From the NCBI GenBank assembly GCA_009760855.2, contig WPIO01000092.1, positions 62,001-126,000 of the forward strand: 64,000 nt of DNA, written 5' to 3'. The stretch comes from Cristatella mucedo (Eukaryota > Bryozoa > Phylactolaemata > Cristatellidae). The number at the start of each line of letters is the position of its first letter. Within the stretch, counting starts at the first letter, position 1. Shown one piece after another: positions 32,672 to 43,752 of this stretch. The position numbers were made by a program, and so were the translations under genes. The notes beneath the pieces are model-generated. The model saw only the letters and a program-made list of their open reading frames with translations, had not been told where the DNA came from and did no database searches.

Positions 32672-33256
32672 CTGCGAAAAGTTGTGGCCGCTGGGACTCT
32701 CACGACAGGCAAGTCTTGGTGCAGAGTTTTGAACCAATCGGGAGTCTTAGTGCTCCGAGAAAGGAGACGAGCAACGAAAGAAGAGTCACGTATGCCGCCA
32801 CCGATGCTGGAATGTTGCAAATGCATCGACTAACTTGGCTGTGGCACCTTCATCTAGGCATGTCCGAATTTCACAATGCTACATACTTAAAAGCAGGCAG
32901 ACTTGACGGAAGTGCTGATGCCATCGTCGGTCAAACAATAATTTTGGGAGAGGATTTTCCAATACCGTGCAGAGGCTATAACGTAAATGCTGGCCGTGCT
33001 GTTATTAGGATTTTGCTTGCCAGTTTCGAGTCACACCAGGTTTTTTCATTACTATTAGCGTGGTCTTATTACTATTAAATTTGAGAAATTTAGAAGCCGT
33101 CGATTACGAATTTCGGAAATACAAACTGGGTGAGAAAGAAGAGAGTATTCATTCTGAAAAGGATTGAAGCTCAGGAGAAGCTTGTGTATCAATCGTCTGC
33201 CTGGAAATTATGACCTAGATTTTGCCTAGCGATTACACCAGTAAGAGCTAAAATAT
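32346..33256 (-). mobile_element. LINE-A, old diverged copy with (GT)n
   Basis: - strand sequence follows the LINE-A C-terminal domain (QNSAPRLACRES region) and the start of the reverse transcriptase side. A (GT)n array (32629-32670) splits it. Heavily mutated. Confidence 0.7.
32629..32670. repeat. (GT)n microsatellite within LINE-A
   Basis: (GT)21 inside the LINE-A remnant. Confidence 0.93.
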
Positions 33257-33257
33257 G

Positions 33258-33702
33258 ATAGTGATAATAATAATACATTTGTACACCGCCCTCGGAGAGC
33301 TTGATCTCTTTCTGAGCACTGTACATACTGTAAAGGAAGCGTGATCGTATGATTACTGGTAATAGGCACACTGTAAACGGGCAAATGTGGCTAGTGGTAA
33401 CATGCATGGTGTCAGCACGCATTAGAATATAGAAGACAAATCACAATAAACCACCAAATGCAATGAGAAGCATGTTTAGCTTCTTTTTAAACGTCAAGTC
33501 GGGAGGTGTCGTGACGTCAGTCGGAAGTGAGATCCAGGCTTTAGGAGGATACGAACTAAAGGCACGGTCTCCCAAGAACTTAAAGTTACTTCGAGGTATA
33601 GCTAAATAAATTGATTCAGAAGATGCCTGGCCTGGTTCGGAAGTAGTTCCGATAGGTAGGCCGGAGAAAAAAATGAAGGTACCGAAAATTGAATGACAAA
33701 AC
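33258..33702 (-). mobile_element. LINE-A 3' end
   Basis: The (AAT)n start and GAGAGCTTGATCTCTTTCTG 3' motif, then the noncoding end and the last part of the C-terminal domain. 5'-truncated. A few dozen bases of + strand LINE-A (to about 33745) follow. Confidence 0.78.
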
Positions 33703-35184
33703 CTCAGGGCTTCGTGCTAGGTCCAGTTTTTCACGGTTTCTGACCTCTCGACATAGAGCACTCCGAAAACCAAAGTTCTTGCGAACATAATATACGGAAA
33801 TGATACAGCCAAGACCGGTTTAAAGTTATTCTGATTGTTATTTGACCATAGCGCGTAAGAAATGACGTGCCTACGGATATCTAAACGCTTCTCGCTTCGG
33901 ACTACTGGGTCTCCCACGCTGGCGGCTGCCTTAGCTACGCCGGCGGCTAGTAACCTGCATGTTAGTTATGATCTTCAGCAGCTGTTATCGCTTCGTCATC
34001 GTAGATTGAATGCATCCCTAGATATTAACGCTGTTGCTAAGATTCGTGAACTATGCATTAACCAAAGAAAAGCACCGTGGAGCCGCCGCGGTGGCCGGAG
34101 CCGCCAGCTCAGACGCAGCTCGTTGGGCGGGAACTGCGAGCTGAGTACCCGCTCGTTTGGTATTCCTAGCATTGTCTCGAACCGCTCAGCAAGCTCCCCC
34201 ACATGCGTCACTGTGAATCTCTCTAACTTAGTGATCATCAGGCCTGTTATAACTCCACCGGCCTGACTTAACGCTTGCCTTTGGAATCCTCGCTCATGGT
34301 GCAATAAATTTCTGGTAATAAGCGACCTTATTTGTGAAAATGGTATCGACCTGCTCACCCTAACTGAAACTTGGCTAAAATCGATTAACTGCCCGACAAT
34401 TGAAGACGCTACCCCAACTGTTTTCTCATTCTTTCGCACTCCTAGATCAATCAAAACTGGAGGTGGAGTTGCTGTTATCGTGCGCTCGAAATTCAACTTC
34501 AAGCCATTCGCAGTACCCTCCAAGCAGTCTTTTGAATCAGTTGTCTTGATCTCACCCGAAAACAAGCTACCGATGGTGGCAGTAGTCTATCGCCCACCAG
34601 GTACCGAATCCTCCTTTATCTCAGATTTCTCCGATCTCATTTCGATTCTGTGTGCAAGAAATCGATCCTTCCTCGTTATGGGTGATTTTAACCTTCACTT
34701 TGGTAACTTATCTGACGCCTTTAGCACTGAATTTGGTGCATTGACTGACTCATTGTCTTTGTGGCTCATGGTCATGGCCACACTCACATCAAGGGTCACA
34801 CTCGACCAGATTTTCTCAAAAAACTGCACTTTATCATCACCAATTATTACCAAATCCTGCTTATGTGACCACATATAGATCTCATTCAATTTAAAGTGTG
34901 TGCCCGCCTCCTCTAAAATAACCTGTGAATCGCGAAACCTCAAGACCCTTGACATCGATGCTGTCCGTGCAAGAATATCTGCTTCACCTCTGTTGCTCAG
35001 TCCTCCCTCCGATCTGTCATCATTGGTAGATAGCTACAACACGACGCTAGCTGACACGCTCAACGAGTTTGCACCTCTGACTGAGCGCACTGTGTGCCCT
35101 CGCGCAGACGGCCTATGGTTTACCACAGACATTAAAATTGCCAGGTCTACTAAGCGAAATCTTGAAAAAGCATACAACAGATTA

Positions 35185-35416
35185 TGTAATGTATTGTATC
35201 TCCGTCAGTAACTCCACAAAGTCATAAAGACCATGTGGGTGTTACGCAGGAGAGTTTTGTATAGCGCACTCACAGCCTAAGCGGCTTTCGGTACGCATTC
35301 GGTAGCCAACAGACTTCGTCTCACGCAACAAAGAGAAAGTGGGAAGCATAGCAGAGTCAGGAGAGCAGTTGAGGTAGTGAGTAGCATAGAAGTAGCAGTT
35401 CAGGACCGCTGAAAAT
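35185..35416 (-). mobile_element. LINE-B 3' end inserted in LINE-A
   Basis: Starts TGTAATGTATTGTATCTCCG and ends in the CGTTCAGGACCGCTGAAAA-like region. Flanked by AGATTA at 35179-35184 and 35417-35422, a clean target-site duplication. 232 bases, 3' end only. Confidence 0.9.
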
Positions 35417-36705
35417 AGATTAGGACTGATTATCCACCGACAGGCATATGAAGACTACTATAGGTCGTACCAATCGATCCTAGCAAAGGCCGAGTCTAGC
35501 TTCTATAAAAATATTGTTGAATCACAGATGCACAATCCAAAAATGCTGATATCGACGATCAACCATCTCCTCAACCGTTCCCAGTTAGCTACTTACCTGA
35601 TGATCATTGTGATGATCTAGCCGATCGCTTCTCTCTATTCTTTGTGCAAATGAGAAACAAGATCAGAAAGTCGATCCCTGCGAAGACAACATCCCCCTAG
35701 AATGCCGTTCCCCGATTCCTGGCTGCACCTCAATGTTCACATTTAAGCAGGTCACTAGTGATATCGTCTTGAAGTTCACATTCCAATCAAAGCAGACAAC
35801 AAGTTCTTTGGACGCTATTCCCAGTGTCCTGCTCCTACGTTGCATTCATCTGCTGCTGCCATGCATAACTAACATCATTAATATGTCATTAGCCTCAGGT
35901 CAAGTCCCAGCACCTTTCAAAAAAGCTGCAGTCAGTCAGGCCACTTCTCAAGAAAGCGACACTAGACCAAGAGAACTTGAGCAACTACCGCCCAGTTTCA
36001 CTTCTACAATTCCTATCAAAGACACTGGAACTGGTCGTGGCGGACCAGCTAAACTCATACATTGAAATTTCGAAGTCTGGCTTTAGAGCTAATCCCACCA
36101 CAGAATTAGAATTGCTGAGGGTGTACAACGACCTACTTAGGAATGCAGACATAGGTAGAGTGTTTCTGCTTGTTTTGCTCGATCTTTCGGCAGCTTTTGA
36201 TACTATCGATCACAAAGTTCTTCTAGAGCGCCTCTCATCTCGCCTGGGCATCACTGGCACTGCTCTGCAGTGGTTCAGGTCCTATCTCAGTGGGAGACTC
36301 CAGAGTATTGACGTGAATGGACAAAGATCATCCGAGATACCTCTGAAATATGGGGTACCTCAGGGCTCCATGCTAGATCCGGTTCTTTCACGGTTTATAC
36401 TCTCCCTCTTGCTGATGTGATTGCCAAGCACAATCCAGGCTTTCACTTCTATGCGGATGACACTCAGATGTACCTTTGCTTTGATCCCTCCCAGCCTTCG
36501 AGCACCTCGAATTCTCTTACCTCACTTGCTGCATGTATTAATGACATTAGCACATGGATGGCAGCTAAACGATGGTAAAACTAACTTACTAGATATGGGC
36601 AAACCCAGTGTGGTTCAGAAATTGGTCTGGCTGACCCTCAAAATTAGCTCTGCCAGCATATCTCCACTTGAATCAGTTCGAAATCTAGGTGTCATGTTTC
36701 AAATC

Positions 36706-36795
36706 CCGTTGCAGCAAATGTAAAGCGCTTAGAAAGAGATTGAGTTCTCTAAGGGAGCTTTATCAAGTGGATTATTATTTATATATTAGTATAAA
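36706..36795 (+). mobile_element. LINE-A 3' tail inserted in LINE-A
   Basis: Only about 90 bases: GCAGCAAATGTAAAGCGC, then AAGAGATTGAGTTCTCTAAG and a TTATTATTTATATA end. Lies inside the coding region of the larger LINE-A copy. Confidence 0.85.
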
Positions 36796-37139
36796 GCGAC
36801 CTCTCGTTGGACGACCACATCAACTCCACAATCAATTCTGCCTACTTTTAGCTTCATAAGATTGCTAAAATTCGGGCTTGTTTAGATAAGGATACCACAT
36901 CGAAGTCGGTCCATGCATTTGTGACATCCCGTCTTGACTACTGTAACTCACTGCTTGCTGGCCTACCGGCATGTGCAATCAGGCAATTACAGCTGGTGCA
37001 AAACTTGGCATCTAGGTTTGTCTGTCGTGGGCGTCAAAGTTGCCACATCGCACCAATTCTCGCCGACCTGCACTGGCTACCAGTCAAGCAACGTATCAAC
37101 TTTAAGGTTTTTTCGCTCACTTTTAGGTAATTTCATTCT

Positions 37140-37320
37140 TGGCCGTAATGGCTCACTAGGTAAGGCGATTGCTTTTCACGACCTCGGCCACGAGATTGTG
37201 GGTTCGAATCCTGCGGTGGGCGATCTTTTATCGCCACTGCAAGCGGTGGAGATAGCCGTAAAGGCTCTTCTGTCGCTATACAAAAAGATGCTGTTAAATC
37301 AGATAGTATTTATTTTTTCT
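37140..37320 (+). mobile_element. SINE-1, full length, inserted in LINE-A
   Basis: A-box-like TAGGTAAGGCG, B box GGTTCGAATCC, body CGCCACTGCAAGCGGTGG, tail GGCTCTTCTGTCGCTATAC, then CTGTTAAATCAGATAG. Splits the LINE-A C-terminal domain between the LTFR and [11 protein letters not shown] motifs. Confidence 0.9.
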
Positions 37321-37795
37321 TTGGCTCCAGCCTATCTCTCAGATCTGCTCCCCCACAAGGCGTACCACCCGCTTCTGGGAATCCAACAGTTTACCAATAC
37401 CTCGTACAAACCTCAAATCTTTTGGAGACCGTGCACGTAGTTCGTATGCTCCCAAAGCCTGGAACTCCCTTTCGACTTTCGTCACAACATCCCCTGACCT
37501 GACCACGTTTAAAAGGAACTTAAAAACACACCTATTTAGGACAGCATTTAGTGGGTCCCTCTGATTCGTCCTTGATGTGCTTATGCGTGCTGACGCTGTG
37601 CATGCTGCCACTAACCACATTTGCATGCTGACCCTGTGCATGTCACCCCTAACCATGTTATTCATGTTGTTTATCAAGCATGATATTACTCACCAATTTA
37701 ATCGTGTTTCCCTCTCAGCAAATGTAAAGCGCATAGAAAGAGATTGAGTTCTCTGAGGGCGCTTTATCAAGTGCATTATTATTATTATTATTATA

Positions 37796-37872
37796 AAACG
37801 TTAAAGTCGATGCGTTGCTTGACTGAGAGCTAGTGCAGATCGGCGAGAAGTTTTGTAATGTGGCAGTACAAA
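37796..37872 (-). mobile_element. LINE-A fragment
   Basis: Short - strand piece of the C-terminal domain (CGATGCGTTGCTTGACTGAG, then CGGCGAGAAGTTTTGTAATG) directly after the (TTA)n of the previous copy. Confidence 0.7.
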
Positions 37873-37973
37873 TTGTGAAACGAAAAAGATGAATCTATAC
37901 GTCTCCGGCGTATTTTGAAGGTTAACTCTTTGAGATCTTTCACTAAGGTAAGGCCCCCATTTGTGATTGGCAC

Positions 37974-37976
<3 letters not shown>

Positions 37977-38056
<80 letters not shown>
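37977..38056. repeat. (GA)40 microsatellite
   Basis: Uninterrupted purine run on the + strand. Confidence 0.96.
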
Positions 38057-38058
<2 letters not shown>

Positions 38059-38177
38059 AGCCTACGCTCTCCCGTCTGCACTCGCTAAGCCCTGGAAAGA
38101 AGGTGCTATTTGTGCGCTGCTATCGAGCGAGCAGGGGGGACGACCGACACAAGTCTGGCTTTTCCAGTGGAAGTGCT

Positions 38178-38272
38178 TCTTGTGCAGCGAATTTAAAGTA
38201 CCTAGAAATAAATCACGTTCTCTATGGGTGCTATACAAATATAATGTTGTTATTACTATTATTATTAAGGTA
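38178..38272 (+). mobile_element. LINE-A 3' tail only
   Basis: GCAGCGAATTTAAAGTACC, then ATCACGTTCTCTATGGGTGC and TTATTACTATTATTATT. Diverged tail without coding part. Confidence 0.7.
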
Positions 38273-39111
38273 TAACGTGAACCACCGCCTATGATGCCGG
38301 GGCGAGACGATTTACACTCAAGAAGAAGTATATGTGTCATTAAAGAGGCAGGCAATCTTTTTCATAGGTACGAATAGCGAAAATGTATCCAGTGAGTTCT
38401 GAAAAAATAATGTCCCTAGCGTTTTTCAGTATTCATTATTCAAGCCACCGACCGCAATAAAGTGACTTGGACTGAGACACTAAAGAAAGCAATGGGAAAA
38501 ACTGCTTCATAGAAATTTGTGAACCTTGAAGTTAATCCAATTTTTATGCTAATTTACGTGTACATTACTATTAGGAGTACAACAAGTTAAGCAAGTTCTA
38601 CTTGCACGTACAGATACTTACCACCTACGGTTGCTGTCGCACGAGTTCAAAAGACCAGCCAACCATGACATCGGTCTACATTTTCTTTCGGGAATTTGTC
38701 GTATGGCGACATTTCTACTCCCAGATTCCCTTCATTTTGCGATTGTGTTATCCCAGCATCTAGAATCCAAGTAAAATCAGTGTAATTTTGCTCACTAAAA
38801 ACCATGGGGCTACTTGTCCGTGTTCAGGTGTTCCAGGAGAAGCTAGATGCATTTCTGCCTTAACGTGGATGGCGCCATGCTCTGGTGGCTGCGTATCTGA
38901 GACACCTCATCCACTTTCTCGTTCTTTCAGTCCATGCGGACTGACATGGTGGGTGGCGGTGTGGAATTCGCAGTTCTTGAATCGTTTGGCTATACGACCT
39001 GCAGTTTTTTGCATGGGCCATCGTTTGAATCAGTTGCTATCAGGTCCCCATCGAAGACCATGCCTCTCACAGTTGTGATCAACTAACCTCCTTCTGGCTG
39101 TCTAACCTTAG
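38273..39111. other. Intergenic stretch, nothing recognised
   Basis: No element or gene I can support. Confidence 0.5.
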
Positions 39112-39705
39112 ATGTAATGTCATGTAACGTATCTCCGTCTGTAACTACACAAAGCCATAAAGACTATGTGCGTGTTACGCTTGAGAGTTTTATATATCGT
39201 GCTCACAGCCTAAGTGGATTTCGGTACGCATTCGGTAGCCAACAGACTTCATCTCACGCAACAAAGAGAAAGTGGGAAGCATAGCAGAGTCAGGAGAGCA
39301 GTTAAGGTAGTGAGTGGCATAGAAGTAGCAGTTCAGGACCGCTGAAAAGAAAGAGCCATAGTCGGCGGCAGGAGAGTAGTTGTCGTTGCGTAAGAATTGT
39401 GGAACCGAGTTCCACAGTCTAGGACCTGCAGAGCTAAAGCTTCTGTTGCCAACGGTCTTTAAGCGAAAGAATTAAACAGGTTATTTATTGTCCATGCAGG
39501 ACCTGAGCGCGCACGAGGAGGCTGAAACTGGTTCAGCAGTTCAACTAGGTATGGAGGAGCCAAGCCGTGGCGGGCCTTGTGGGTCAGCGTGAGAACTTTG
39601 CTCTGTATCCGTTGATCAAACGGCAGCCATCATAGCTCTTTTAGCAACGGGGACACGTAGTCAAACCGCTGGGACTTGAAAACTAGCCTTTCAGCCATAT
39701 TTATG
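39112..39705 (-). mobile_element. LINE-B 3' end
   Basis: Starts TGTAATGTCATGTAACGTAT and follows the LINE-B 3' noncoding end and C-terminal domain in reverse (complement of [13 protein letters not shown] near 39370), up to about 39705. Frameshifted. Confidence 0.85.
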
Positions 39706-40196
39706 AATGAATTCCTCACTATAATGTTCGTTTGTTATACGTCAAAATGTAAATGGATACTCGAGAGAGCCGCTAATTTTCCCTAACGCATGCATTACAA
39801 AAATAGAGAAATTCCATTTTCAAGATTAGACAGCGACTAGTAAGGACCTACTGCTAGAATACAATACAAAGCAGGAAAGCATCGCCATAGCTGCATGCAT
39901 ATTCCTCCTCCATATTCAGCCATCAACTGCTTCATCATACAGCAAATTCCTGATTGGTAGTGCTATCCCTACTTGGCACCTCATGAATATGCAGCCATCT
40001 TTTTTACTCTGGTTCGGCAGTCAACATAAGGGATAGCCACACAACAGAACGGTTTACCACTGCCAATGGCAATGCAGATAGCTCAGGCTCAGTGCTTATG
40101 TCCGGTCTTGATGGGCCACACTGCTAGTATACTGAGTCGGAACTAAAACGTGCCAAAATATAAAAATGGTATTACAAGTTGGTGGAGGCGGTATGC

Positions 40197-40199
<3 letters not shown>
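39706..40199. other. Intergenic stretch, nothing recognised
   Basis: AT-rich unique-looking sequence. Confidence 0.5.
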
Positions 40200-40257
<58 letters not shown>

Positions 40258-40282
40258 TATATATATATATATATATATTACG

Positions 40283-40313
<31 letters not shown>

Positions 40314-40365
40314 TACGTATAATATATATTACGTATAATATATATATATTATATAAATATATATG
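40200..40365. repeat. (TA)n array with ATTACGTATA units
   Basis: (TA)n at 40200-40254, then TA runs punctuated at least three times by TATTACGTATA. Self-complementary and strongly hairpin-prone. Confidence 0.92.
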
Positions 40366-40449
40366 TGGGTAGGAACAGAAAGAGAGCAATAAAATATGAA
40401 TAAAAAATCGTGTACAGTACATCCGTCAGCGGCTTTACGAAACCATGAA

Positions 40450-43400
40450 GACAAAGTGTATGCCACGCTCGAAAGTTTTCTATAGCACACTCAAAAAAAA
40501 AGCAATTTACGGTGCGATTGCAGGAGACTCCAAAATTCACATTGACAACCCCAAAAACATTCAGATCGACTCACTTTTTGAGTGTTTGGAGAACTTTGGT
40601 TTGGTCCAACACGTTAATCATACCACTCACATCTGTGGCCATATTCTAAATCTCGATATCACTAAAGCTGTTTGCCCCACCAACCTTGCTGTATGCCGCT
40701 GACCATCTCGGATCATTGCTCAATCTCGTTTACTGTTCCCGTTCCGTGGTATATGCAGGGTAATATTGAGTTTGTTCAACGACCAAATTTGAAAAGCACG
40801 GATATTGAGAAATAGCTAGAAATCTGTTTTTGATGCAGGTCTTCGTGATCTGCAATCGGACTCGTCCGAAAGCCACGACTCCTTCAATAATGCACTGACA
40901 GATATTGAGGAGTGCCCTCGACGAGCATGGTTCCCTACATTCTGTCCGCGTGCAGTGTCTGGAGATTCACTTCAATTTAAAAAAGACTCCAAAAGATTTA
41001 CCCTGTATCTCCGTCTGTAAGCATTTCGTCAAGCGGAGGCTTAAGTGTCGCTTTAAAAAGTCTGGATATGAAGACAATCTAGCCTATTTCAAAGAATTCC
41101 TCCGCGTCTACACCCGGAAGATTAGAAAAGCTTGGCTTCTTTTTCCACTCAAAAAACGAAGACCTGCCAGTCAGACTCAATAAAAATTTTTTAGACTGAA
41201 CAATTTGCTTGCCGAGTCTGAGAGGTTTCACTGCCCGAATGATAATAATGGCTCGGCCGACAAGTTTTCAGCCTTCTTCATTGCAAACGCAGCACATATT
41301 TTTGCCTGTGTAAAGCTAAGTCGTAACCTGTGGCCACCCGTGAGAGATTGTTTAAAGGTTTCTGTATACCAAGTGGCTACCTTAATTGAGTCTAGTAAAA
41401 AGAGCTCGTCGCCCGAAGACACTTTTTTCCATCCCCTCGGTGGTCTTCACTGGACGATAATTATATTCCAGCCATGATTCAAAATTTGTAATTCTTTTTA
41501 GGATGGCGGGTTGTTTTAAAGTCTTTTAAATCGGCCGTTGTTCGACCAATACTTAGAAAGCCTGGACAAGATTCGGAGGTCTTAGTAAACTATCGCTCGG
41601 CTTCCCTTCTTACTCTTTTGTCAAAAATTCACGAAAAGATTGGTGCTAAGCAGTTTGTAGCATACATTGAAAAGAACAGATTATCAGAAAAAATTCAGTC
41701 TCGAATTAAGCAACACCACTCTACTAAAACTGTCCTCCTCCGTGTAACTAACGAAGTGCTATGCAGCAACGATGATGGAAATGTCACGGCCTGGCATGCT
41801 GGATCTATTAGCTGCGTTCGGCACTATTGATCACCATTGATCCTGATATGTTAATTGAACGATTGAGAAAAACCATCGGTCTGGCAGAGAGGGCACTGGC
41901 ATGGAATTCTCCCAACTCACTTGCTGCATGTATTGATGACATCCGCACATTGATGGCAGCCAATTTTCTAAAACTAAGCGATGATAAAACTAACTTACTA
42001 GTTATGAGAAAACCCAATGTAATTCAGAAATTGGAAAGGCTGACGCTAAAAATTGGCTCCGCCAGCATATCTCCTGCTGAATCAGCTCGAAATCTAGGCG
42101 TCATGTTCCAAAATGACCTCTCGTTAGACGACCGCATCAGCTCCATAATCAAGTCTGCCTACTTTCAGCTACATAACATTGCTAAACTTCGGGCTTGTTT
42201 AGATAAGGATTCCACGTTCAAGTTGGGTCATGCATTTGTGACATCCCGTCTTGACTTCTGTAACTCACTGCTTGCTGGCCTACCGGCATGTGCGATCAGG
42301 TGATTGCAGCTGGTGCAAAACTTAGCAGCTAGGCTTGTCTGTCGTGAGCGTCGCAGTTGCCACATCACACCACTTCTCGCCGACCTGCACTCGCTACCAG
42401 TCAAGCAACGGATCGACTTCAAGGTTTTGTCGCTCACTTTCAGGTCCCTTTATTCTTTGGCTCAAGCCTACCTATCAGATCTTTTCCCCCGCCACGTTAA
42501 GCATCGTTCCACCCGCTTTTTGGAATCTAAGCGTTTACCAATAACTCGTACAACCCTCAAATTCTTTGGAGACCGTGCATTTAGTTCGTATGCTCCCAAA
42601 GCCTGGAACTGCCTCCCGACCTGCGTCAGAACATCCCCTGACCCGACCACATTTAAAAGGAACTTAAAAACACACCTATTTAGGACAGCATTTAGTGGGT
42701 CACTATGATTCGTCCTTCATGTGCTTATGAGTGCTGATACTGTGCACGGTACCACTAACCAAACTTGCATGCTGACCCTGTGCATGTCACCCATAACCAT
42801 GTTATTCATTTTGTTTATCAAGCATTTTATTACTCACCATTCAATTGCGTTTCCCTTTGCAGCAAATTTAGAGCGCCTAGAAAGAAATTGAGTTCTCTTA
42901 GGTCGCTTTATCAAGTGCATTATTATTATTACTATTATGGTTTAAATCGTACTGATCCGATCATGTTCAGTCTGTATCGTGTTGTGGTCAAGTCTCATCC
43001 ACCAGACCAGTCGCCGGTGCCGTCTCACAAGGGTCCACTATCGGTACTTTGCTGTTCTTCATTTGTACTGAACCTCTAGGAAAAGTGATTGGGGCCCGTG
43101 AGATCGGAAATCGCCTCTTTGCTGACGACACTCAGCAGTGTTTGTCGCTTAAGCCGATGGAATCTTCGGCAGCTAATTATAAACTGAATGTTTTTCTTGC
43201 AGAGAAATGATCCGGTACACAGTTCTTTAAACTGAAATATGATAAAACCGAATTGCTACAAATAGGTCGACGCACTCGACTGGACTAAAAGGTTTTACTC
43301 TGCTAATAGACGCTGCCGTTGTGAGATCGGCGCTGTGTGATCGGAATTTAGCTGACAAAATATTGAAAGTTTTATTCAGAAGACTGCCTCCACAGCTGGC

Positions 43401-43752
43401 TATCACGTCCAATGTTTAAGATTATGGACCGTCTACCACAGTGGCTTGCAACAAATTTAACTAGCTCTCTGATTCTCTCTAGGCTGGACTGCAGAAATTC
43501 CATTTTGGCGGGGCTTCCGAAAAAGCCACTAGGCCACTGCAGCTCGTGATGGTTATGGCTGCAAGGCTAGTTAACAAATTCTATAAGTTCAGTCATGTAT
43601 CTCTGTTGCTGAAAGAGCTACGATGGCTTCCGTTCGATCAAGGGACACCGAGTAAAGTTCTTAGGATGACCCATACGGCCAATGGTGGCACACACCGTCG
43701 TTTGGAATTCCCTTGTCTCGAACCGCCCGGAGCGATCTTCCTCAAGCGCTAA
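40450..43752 (+). mobile_element. LINE-B, endonuclease to C-terminal domain, split by LINE-A
   Basis: + strand order: end of the endonuclease (IHIDNPKNIQIDSLFECLEN, QHVNHTTHICGHILNLDIT, 40500-40680), the basic linker (40900-41180), reverse transcriptase N-terminal half (41205-41900), and after the LINE-A insertion its second half (ADDTQQCLSLKP at about 43120) and the C-terminal domain to 43752. The endonuclease GDFN motif reads GDSK here. Many stops; inactive; lacks the 3' tail. Confidence 0.85.
41905..42936 (+). mobile_element. LINE-A 3' half inserted in LINE-B
   Basis: Flanked by ATGG at 41901-41904 and 42937-42940 (short target-site duplication). Carries [20 protein letters not shown] through [20 protein letters not shown] and [11 protein letters not shown], a 3' end with AAGAAATTGAGTTCTCTTAG, then TTATTATTATTACTATTATG. 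It has one in-frame stop at 42301 and is otherwise long open. Confidence 0.9.

Larger units (their letters stand above)
33900..37790 (+). mobile_element. LINE-A, near full-length, broken by three insertions
   Basis: + strand order: a leader of unknown function (33900-34266), then APE-type endonuclease (LNACLWNPRS, LTLTETWLKS, GGGVAVIVRS, VVYRPPG, VMGDFNLHF, 34268-35180). A linker follows, then reverse transcriptase ([61 protein letters not shown], 35733-36640), the C-terminal domain, and a 3' end with GCGCTTTATCAAGTGC and (TTA)n at 37740-37790. Interrupted by a LINE-B end (35185-35416), a LINE-A tail (36706-36795) and SINE-1 (37140-37320). A small duplication (GTCAGTCAG at 35931) and a ~20-base deletion at 36570 shift the frame. 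Inactive. The exact 5' end is uncertain. Confidence 0.88.

Noticed and set aside
37750-37792. (TTA)n runs as a CRISPR-like or satellite array
   Set aside because: They are LINE-A 3' tails; there are no spacers or regular repeat units.
38788-39078. 96-codon frame between repeats
   Set aside because: No recognisable domain and no splice or codon support; probably chance.
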